Shown piece by piece: positions 57,100-64,000 of a stretch of DNA of 64,000 nucleotides. How positions within the stretch are numbered: position 1 is the first letter of the stretch; every line of letters begins with the position of its first letter. Both the position numbers and the translations under genes were made by a program. The stretch is from Undaria pinnatifida (Eukaryota; Sar; Phaeophyceae; Laminariales; Alariaceae). The stretch lies in NCBI GenBank assembly GCA_012845835.1, contig JABAKD010000014.1, positions 6,545,396 to 6,609,395 of the forward strand, read 5' to 3'. Below the pieces are notes generated by a model, which was not told the DNA's origin, did not search any database, and saw only the letters and a program-made list of their open reading frames with translations.

Positions 57100-57620
57100 C
57101 CTACTTGTATTAACATTGTCTGCAGCCCCTCGAAGTTTCCCCCCCCCGTATTTTCCTACACGCCACTGTGTTCGATACAACATATCCATGTAGAGCACAG
57201 CAGGGGGGTATCAACGCCCCCTGACTTCTCCCCCTACTCCGCTCCTTGCATTCCTACAGGTGACTAGGAACACGCGCTTACCCACTACTAGTATTAATAT
57301 TGTCGACAGCTCCTCGCAGTCTCCCCCCCCCCTGTATTCCTACACGCCAGTGTCTGATGCAATATATCCGAATAATGCACAGCATGGGGGCATCAATGCC
57401 CCCTAACTTCTCCCCCCCCCCCCTCTTTGCATTCCTACAGGTGACCAGGAACACGCGCTTACCCACTGCTAGGATTATCGTCTGCAGCCCCTCGGAGTCT
57501 TCCCTCCCCTTGTCCTTTTACACGCCACAGTGTCCGATACAATGTGTCCGAATAGAGCACAGGATGGGGGCGTCAAAGCCCCCAAACTTCTCCCCCTCCC
57601 CCCCTCTTTACATTCCATCA
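57100..57620 (+). repeat. three ~180-bp tandem units
   Basis: Each unit holds TATTAAYATTGTC-GCAGC, a CTCCCC tract, CACGCCA-TGT-GATACAA, a TATCC-AGAGCACAGCAGGGGGG-type block and CATTCCTACAG. The units diverge by many substitutions. Confidence 0.8.
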
Positions 57621-58091
57621 TGTCAATAGAAACCCCATGGTCGCAATACAGTTGAAGTGCGAGCATCTGCTACTACTACGGTAACGATGTGTTCGGTTTT
57701 TTGTGGTCACTGATGAAAGTCGTGGCCAAGTTTCGTCACTGATATTTGGGAGAGTCTAGTGTTACACATGGTCTAGACGTGTGGAAGCCATCTGTGGTAT
57801 CACTGCGAAAAAGAAGCTCAAGCTTCCACCCTCTACGGTAGCGGTGTGGCCGATATATATCGCTATGTAGCCACGAATGTTTCAGAGCATCTATAATATA
57901 CCCCATGTGACTATACCAAAACCTTAGCCAGAGCTGATTCATTACCATCTTCCCCCGCCCCCACTCAAAATTCGCGACGCTTTACAGCGGAAGGTGCCTG
58001 TAACACACTTAGACTAGACTTGTACAACCATGGTGTTTCATATGCAAGAAACGCTTGAAACGGGGAGTTCAAATAGGCAGGCATTCATCCA

Positions 58092-58983
58092 TCATACGAC
58101 CCAGCTGTGACCGTCGTCGTGCTCTGGAAAAAGTGCCTCGAGCTCATCTTCAAAGTCTTCGTCGTTTGCAGGGTAGCTCTCTCGCCGTTGCTGCGGTGGT
58201 GGCGATGGCAGTGGCATCGATGGAGATGGGGGGGAGGGCGGTGATGGGGGTGGTGACACCGCTTGTGTTGATGGGGAGAAAGATTGAGCAGAGCAGTTCA
58301 ATTGATGCTGCTGCTGCTGCTGGTGGGGGTGGTGTTGAGGGTGTGGGTGGTAGCGGTGTTGCTGGTGAGGTCGGTAGTGGTTGGGTGTCTGCTGATGGAA
58401 GTGCTGCTGCTGCTCCAGCTGTTGCTGCTGTTGCAGGTGGTAGTGCTGCGGTTGCAGGTGGTGTGGCTGCTTGTATTGGTGCGGCAGCTGCTGCTGCTGG
58501 AAATGCATCTGTTGATTATGGTATTGTTGTTGTTGCTGCTGCTGTTGCTGGAGATACTGCTGATGGTGTTGTTGCTGCGGCTGCGAGTACGGGTATGGGT
58601 GGTACTGCTGGTGGTGGTGCAGCTGCTGCTGCTGGTACGGCTGCTGCTGGTACGGCTGCTGCTGGTATTGCTGTTGACACTGCAGCTGATGGTACTGCTG
58701 CTGTTGGTACTGCTGCTGTTGGTACTGCTGCAGCTGATGGTGGTGCTGCTGGTTCCGGCCACGTTGGAGTTGCTGTTGGTAGAAATGATGCGGCTGGCGC
58801 TGCTGCGGGTGGTGGTACTGCTGGTACTGTTGGCGCTGCTGGCGCTGCCACTGGTGCTGCTGCTGCTTCCGATTGTACTCCTGTTGTTGCTGCTGCGGCT
58901 TGCGCTGGTACTCCTCCCGTTGCTGCTGCTGTTGCTGCTGCCTCCGCTGATACTCTTCCTGATTCTGCATCTCCTTCCGCTGC

Positions 58984-59017
<34 letters not shown>

Positions 59018-59277
59018 CATCCCCATCCTTCTTCAGCTGCTGGTGCTGATGCTCCCGTTGCTGTTCCTGCTCCTGCTGCCTCTCGTCCTCCTCCTCCTTC
59101 GCCGCCTTCTGCACCTTCTCCGTCGACGCCACTGTCACGGGTGGGGCCAAGGAGGGCGGGCCCATTCCCTCACCCTCGTTAACGGCGCTGTCACTGTCCT
59201 GGAAGATCAGACCCAAGAAAAGCTGAGCGAAAAAGACACTCGAAAGCGCCACGTTTTCGGGCCGGCCCATCTCCTGA
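58092..59277 (-). CDS. Gln-rich C-terminal exon of minus-strand gene
   Basis: The frame is open for about 392 codons. Bases upstream of 59,277 are a pyrimidine tract ending CCTCAG, so the exon may start at GAGATGGGCC; a second acceptor (TTCCAG before GACAGTGACAG) would start it 105 bases later in the same phase. The first part is acidic and Pro-rich, followed by some 230 residues dominated by Gln with regular His and Tyr. The end is a well-mixed acidic tail (ANDEDFEDELEALFPEHDDG) before TGA. A tail of normal composition after a long Gln tract argues for a true coding exon. Poly-Gln proteins are often transcription or RNA regulators, but no domain is visible. Confidence 0.6.
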
Positions 59278-60021
59278 GGGGGGAAGGAGGAGGGGGAGAC
59301 AAGGAGCGGGATGGGGGGGAGTGGGGCGAGGGGCCCGGGGCAGGGGGGGTGGGGAAGTGGGAATGTGGAACTATGGCGGGAGAGGGTGGACGAAGCAGAG
59401 AAAAACTCAAAATTCGGTACAGGACAACTACGGCAAGAAGCAGAAATGCCGGCCCTGGCTGGATCCTACACAATGTATATCAGGTTTTCAATAAATTGCA
59501 CCCGAATTTAATATTTTCTCGTGGAATCTTAGCCTGGCATTTTTAACAGTAGTTTTTTAGCAGGAAGGTGTTGACAAGTTTATGGGGTTTCCGTTTTACC
59601 ATTCAATGTCGCCCAAGACACGAAACTACACGTACCTGGCAAGTTGGTATTCGAAAAAAGTGTCGTTTTGCCATTTGCACTACTGTGTCGCGAATATCAG
59701 TTCTTAACCGCACTCATGTTGATGGGGAAATAACTACGTCAAAATAGCGTGGAAATTGTTTTGGCGTATGTATGTATGCTAGCACTCTTTGGCCAGATAA
59801 AGCGTTTTCTGAATTGCGGAACTCTTTGACCCAATAGTATGGGGACATCTCTACGATACAACGCCTCGAACGTGGCGAATTCAAGCTGTTAATTGCTGAA
59901 GACAGTCATGATGTTTTTCCGTCGTCGAAGCGGACGATCTGTCGTCGAAATCTTAAATAATGTTGTTGTGTTTTCTTGATTTTCCACAATACTTTTCAAT
60001 TATTCTACACCCGTTATTGTG

Positions 60022-60437
60022 AAGGTATTCGTGGGATACTAGAAGTCAGTTTGACCACTTGCAAAATGTTAACCAATAGCTTACCCAAACTAAGCCTAAT
60101 AACACTCTCCCCCCCCTGAAACGGCGGGATAACATGTCGGCCGGGTATACGGGGGGACGTGTCAATATCCAAGCGGTTTCATTTCCTGGGAATACTGGAG
60201 AGAGTACTCTTCAAGTTCGACATGGGGAAAGTCTGAACAGTATATTATGGTGGATGGTGGGACTCGAATCCCCGACCCAAAAAACCCATGGTCTGTCGAC
60301 GACGCCATTTGCTAAGGTATTAGTGGGGCACTGGAAGTCCGTTTGACCACTTGCAAAAGGTTTACCAATAACTTACCCAAACTACGCCTTATAACACTCT
60401 CCCCCCCTGAAACGGCGTGATAGCAGGTCGGCCGGAT
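60022..60437 (+). repeat. direct repeat pair of ~125 bp
   Basis: 60,022-60,150 and 60,315-60,437 share GTTTGACCACTTGCAAAA, ACTTACCCAAACTA and CCCCTGAAACGGCG. The tRNA-like segment lies between them. Confidence 0.85.
60248..60277 (-). other. tRNA-like 3' end including CCA
   Basis: On the minus strand, a T-arm (GGGGATTCGAGTCCC) is followed by ACCATCCACCA. An A-box-like TTAGCAAATGGCG lies about 45 bases upstream. The 5' acceptor strand does not pair, so a functional tRNA is unlikely. It could be a tRNA-derived retroposon or a primer-binding site of an LTR element read on the plus strand (TGGTGGATGGTGGGACTC). Confidence 0.4.
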
Positions 60438-61251
60438 TGGATTGGAAACCCATTGTGATTTCACGCGCAGGTTCTTGTTCTGCCGACGACGTCATATTGT
60501 AAACGTATTGGGCAGGGACACAGAATGCCCCCTGCAGGTCTGCCAATTGAGCAGGTCCTCGGAGAGTACTCACTTTCTCAGCCTTCGTAGAGACGTAGCT
60601 TTTGAACAGTTTCCACCAGAGCCCCGCACGGCTTCTGAGATCGGAGGTAAGTGCCTCCGATCAGTTTCCGGACTATCCCGAATATAAACCGCCAACCTTA
60701 TCATACGAAATCAATCCAAAAAATCTCAATTCGGATAATTGCAGGCCTTTCGAGGCCGTATCTTAACATCAGCTCTTGTAAATCCGATAATTTTTTTTGT
60801 TTTATACCAAGGCCCCATGGGATTGTCCATCGTCTTTTTTCCCGTCGAGTTAAAATCGTGTTTTTTGGTGGGGGGAGGGGGGTTAGAACTCCTCAGGCGA
60901 GACGAGCCGCTAAAACCAATTCGGTCGCACGTACCCTACCGTAGCAAGCATGCTGCGCGTCTTTCGGTAGTGCAGTTAAATTGGCGTACAAACGCGAAAC
61001 GAACATTAAAATACCCACGACGGAACCAAGGGCGGGTAGCACTCCTAGACTCGGCGCGGCAAAGTATCAACAAGAGCTCCTCATTCCACCCTTCAATACT
61101 ATCGGGGAATCGGGCGAGCTCCCCCGCCGACTTTCGCCGACATGATGCATGTGTTGGCCTGCCACCGCGGAGTACCGACGGGCGAGGGGATACTGTACCA
61201 GCGGTGAAAGAGTCAACCCCATTTCATAACGCCCACATGTTTTTTTCTCAC

Positions 61252-61371
61252 CGCCAACGTGATGTACTGGCGTCCCTTTTGAATGCCGATCGCATCGAGA
61301 TACGCTTCGAACACAAAGCCGAAGCTCCCGAACTCTTCCGGGTTTCCACCGTTCTTTACGAACTCCAGTTT
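61252..61371 (-). CDS. minus-strand gene, internal exon
   Basis: GCGCAG acceptor and GCG|GTGAGA donor. 40 codons, phase 0 at both ends: KLEFVKNGGNPEEFGSFGF to GIQKGRQYITLA. The balanced composition supports a true exon. It would join in phase to the Gln-rich exon downstream. The family is not recognised. Confidence 0.55.
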
Positions 61372-61575
61372 CTGCGCACGCACAGACATAATCGCCGCCA
61401 TGAAGCACACAGCGAGGCGGGAATGATTATGAGGGGTGGAAATCACCAAGTTATAGCCCATTTTACGTTTGACAGAAAAAAATAGTAGTTTCGTGCGAGA
61501 CCAAGGTTGGAAGTTCAACTTTTGTGCAATTATGAAAAATAAAAATACACTCCAGCTGTGAGATCGAATATTTTG

Positions 61576-61600
61576 TCGAAACTCATCTTTGCAAGCTGTG
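61576..61600 (+). repeat. dispersed conserved core, copy 4
   Basis: GTCGAAACTCATCTTTGCAAGCTG, a slightly diverged copy of the 9751 core. Confidence 0.6.
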
Positions 61601-61754
61601 TGTGATTTGCACGTTGTATGAACATGATATGGACTACGAGGTACACGCCATACAGATAACTCTTCTTTCTAATTTGTTCAAAAAAAAACGAAGAAAATAT
61701 GAACCCTATCTTACTGCTATGCCTACTGCAAAGCAAAGACGAACTTCTTGTTGG

Positions 61755-61805
61755 TTTCTGAGCTCTTTCCGCATCTCCGCCGTTCTTCACGTACAGGAGG
61801 GGGCG
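61755..61805 (-). pseudogene. ghost of the 61.3-kb exon
   Basis: On the minus strand, CTGTACGTGAAGAACGGCGG followed by AGATGCGGAAAGAGC aligns with the start of exon 61,252-61,371 (VKNGGNPEE). It lies in the intron just upstream of that exon. Confidence 0.6.
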
Positions 61806-62129
61806 CGCTCTCAACAGTGCCTTCGGCAAGTGCCAGTCCAATACATACCGGCACTATTCAGGGCACCTGCACTATCGGATAGGAAGGTACCCCCGTTTTT
61901 CACTAGACTAATATATTTGAGCCGGTCGCACGAGTGACTCTGTGTACCTCACGGACGAAAAGAGTTTACGCGATGTGCTTGGCACAGCGTGGCTAATTAT
62001 TGCGTTGCGGGTTCATGCCGCCAAACTGGAAATAGCACCAAACCTTACGACCGCAACAAAGGATCGGGGGATCACTCGCATTGCGAGTGATTCCGGGCCA
62101 CAGAAAAAAAATGCCCAAAAAAGGGGGCC

Positions 62130-62205
62130 CCCTATCGTAGCCTGGGTCGAGACCCCCTATCGTAGCCTGGGTCGAGACCAAGGCTACGATAGGGGGACGA
62201 CAGGG
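62130..62205. repeat. 25-bp tandem repeat plus inverted copy
   Basis: CCCCCTATCGTAGCCTGGGT occurs twice in tandem and is followed by its inverse GGCTACGATAGGGGG, giving a hairpin related to the family 2 MITE end. Confidence 0.75.
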
Positions 62206-62284
62206 GGGAATCCCCCTTTCACCGCCGCCGGGTTTCCACCGCAAGGATTGGAGGCGTGCTGCCATGGAGGCGCACCACCTCTTG

Positions 62285-62540
62285 TCTTCGAGGCTCCTCA
62301 ATTTCGGAGCTCAACACCTCTCCCGAGAATTGATTTGGAGAAGTATATAACTGCTATGATACTACCCCGGGATGAAAAATCCCATGGCCGAGGTACACAA
62401 CCCGAGAATCACAAGAAAACAAAAAAATGGTTTGAACTCCGACGAGATGATGGGTTAAGAAGCCCCCCCGTCATTCAAAAAGCATTTCACATGAAAAAAA
62501 ATGCTGTGGTACACTTTTTTCGTAGCTTATACCTCTTTGT
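62285..62540. mobile_element. MITE family 2, diverged copy
   Basis: It carries GGCTCCTCAATTTCGGAGCT, TTGATTTGGAGAA, AAATCCCATGGCC and AGCCCCCCCGTCATTC in the order of the other copies. The termini are blurred. Confidence 0.55.
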
Positions 62541-62944
62541 TTTGTATGGCAAGGCCACGGGGTTGCTTGTGTCCGGCTGCAGCGGTTTCACATCGCCCAA
62601 AATCTGTTTTTTCGGGTGATTCGATACAGCTTCTGAATATGTTATGAGCTTCGGAAAAGAAACGGTGCACATGTCTACCGTACGTAGCATGTCTCGTGAT
62701 GAAAGAGAGACCGTTTCGGAGAGATATGTTTGCAATGACTGTGCCATACTGTTTGAAGTTGTTGTGGGCTTTAGGTAGCAAATAGAACAACCTATTGATT
62801 GTGGGGGAAGTTCGGAAATGTGTGGGCGGAGAGCCATAGAAAGAAGTACTACTTGTTTTACTGCTTTACGGAAGGGTGTATTCGATTCCCATCGGGACTT
62901 CATCTCTGCGCTACATTGTCGGGGGGGAAAAATAACATTGATAA

Positions 62945-63270
<326 letters not shown>

Positions 63271-63317
63271 GTACCAATTTTGACCAATGCAAATGCTTCA
63301 ACCAACACGGCTCTCAC

Positions 63318-63570
63318 CACATCCTCGTAGAACGGCGTGATCGCATGTAGCCCGATCTGTCCCGTCCCAGCCTCGTCGGCCAATTGGAAGCAGTACTCCA
63401 GGTCCCGTTCCGTAAACTCTCCAGAGGTCAAGGCTTCCTCGCACACGCAAAACCATACCCACGCACTATACTCCATTTCTTGCCCGTACCCTCCCATGGT
63501 GGATGACGATGTGAAACCTCCGGCTCCAGACAACTCCGGGCGGGGACACTGCGGTCGCATCCCCTTGTCA
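63318..63570 (-). CDS. minus-strand gene, EF-hand-like 5' exon
   Basis: The donor GTG|GTGAGA lies at 63,317. The upstream boundary is either ATAG|GG near 63,583 or ACAAG|GGGATG near 63,561; the first ATG in frame is at about 63,558. It encodes FTERDLEYCFQLADEAGTGQ followed by IGLHAITPFYEDV. The spacing of LEYxF, D-x-x-G-x-G-x-I and FYEDV resembles the EF-hand segment of PP2A B''-type regulatory subunits, though Ca-binding positions are incomplete. This is a weak family call. The exon joins in phase 0 to later minus-strand exons, possibly with exons between that I did not find. Confidence 0.5.
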
Positions 63571-63639
63571 ATAACCCTATTATCGATGTGAGGTAGGCAG
63601 AGGAGTGATGTTGCGGGAAGGGGGACGGGCGATCGGGGG

Positions 63640-64000
63640 GGGGTACCCATTGATATGCACGGCCGTGGTATCTAGGGGGGGGGGGATGTATCAATTTCAT
63701 GCATAATGGCCGTAGACCCTTGTACTCCTACAATGTTGGGACGGAGCACGTCGGGATTTTTACCCACCAGGCAAGCATTGCTTGCACCAAGCGCGAAGAA
63801 GCGTCCCCCCCCCCCCGTGATGTTTTCGGCGAGTCGCATGAAGGGCGAGCTACATCCTACTCAAAGAACCACTTGTGTTCAACTAGGCGGACTGCCGCAT
63901 CTTGTGCGTACATTCTTGCTTGTCGGATACGACAGCTTCAAATTAATTAATTTTTTTTCTTGTGTGTGTGACCACCGTTCGGGGCGGAGAGACGGGGGGG
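63640..64000. other. noncoding end of window
   Basis: Poly-G tracts with two TGCATGGCCGTGG-like words (63,652-63,670 and 63,698-63,715) and no supported gene. Confidence 0.45.

Noticed and set aside
57100..57620. CRISPR-like array
   Set aside because: Units are about 180 bp, diverged throughout and without short conserved repeats and unique spacers; the genome is eukaryotic.
60248..60340. Functional tRNA gene on the minus strand
   Set aside because: T-arm and CCA are present but the acceptor stem and anticodon arm do not pair properly.
60382..60573. NPADLLSR motif as a retroelement fragment
   Set aside because: Only this short string fits; the surrounding frame shows no other retroelement block and lies over the direct repeat.

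Overview
This window is eukaryotic nuclear DNA from an intron-rich protist or alga. The evidence is GT-AG introns of about 0.1 to 2.5 kb with strong GTGAGT-type donors, an RCC1-repeat/BTB protein spread over at least 14 small exons, LTR and TA-flanked DNA transposons, and very abundant simple repeats and poly-C/poly-G tracts. A stramenopile, possibly a brown alga, is my best guess from this style of genome, but nothing in the sequence proves it. There is a 500-base N gap at 17,590-18,089.

Layout. (1) 1-2,350: no convincing gene. (2) 2,359 to about 13,480 (copy A) and 18,090 to about 30,480 (copy B): two same-orientation copies of one large segment. They are very similar over the first 8.6 kb and then drop sharply in similarity. 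Each copy carries one three-part gene for an unrecognised low-complexity protein (Asp/Ser-rich acidic exon, short acidic exon, Lys-rich exon). Copy A keeps the acidic exon open but has a stop and frameshift in the Lys-rich exon. Copy B has the reverse pattern. (3) 13.5-17.6 kb: noncoding with one orphan exon candidate and MITE relics, ending in a GGAA microsatellite at the gap. (4) 30.9-31.2 kb: a TTG microsatellite. (5) 32,376 to about 48,856, plus strand: the best gene in the window, an RCC1-BTB protein. I could assemble 14 exons with consistent phase across every junction, and a tentative 15th. (6) 49-51.4 kb: several MITEs. (7) 51,434-53,465: a complete but mostly gutted Ty1/copia-type LTR element with a 5-bp target duplication. 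(8) 54-58 kb: minisatellites and a CGGAGCGG inverted-repeat field. (9) 58,092-63,570, minus strand: a probable multi-exon gene ending in a large Gln-rich exon, with an EF-hand-like 5' exon.

The most unusual signal is in the RCC1-BTB gene. Many of its introns contain decayed partial copies of a neighbouring exon ('ghost exons'), usually with the exon-intron junction included, and two of them abut short telomere-like CCCTAA runs. A similar ghost lies beside an exon of the minus-strand gene. This suggests that introns in this genome have grown by local tandem duplication of exon-intron units.

Other dispersed structure: at least three families of short inverted-repeat elements, a long-TIR hairpin element with another MITE as its loop, a hairpin-plus-poly(A) retroposon-like tail, a 9-mer (TACCAGGTA) far above chance frequency, and a conserved core of about 25 bp seen four times.
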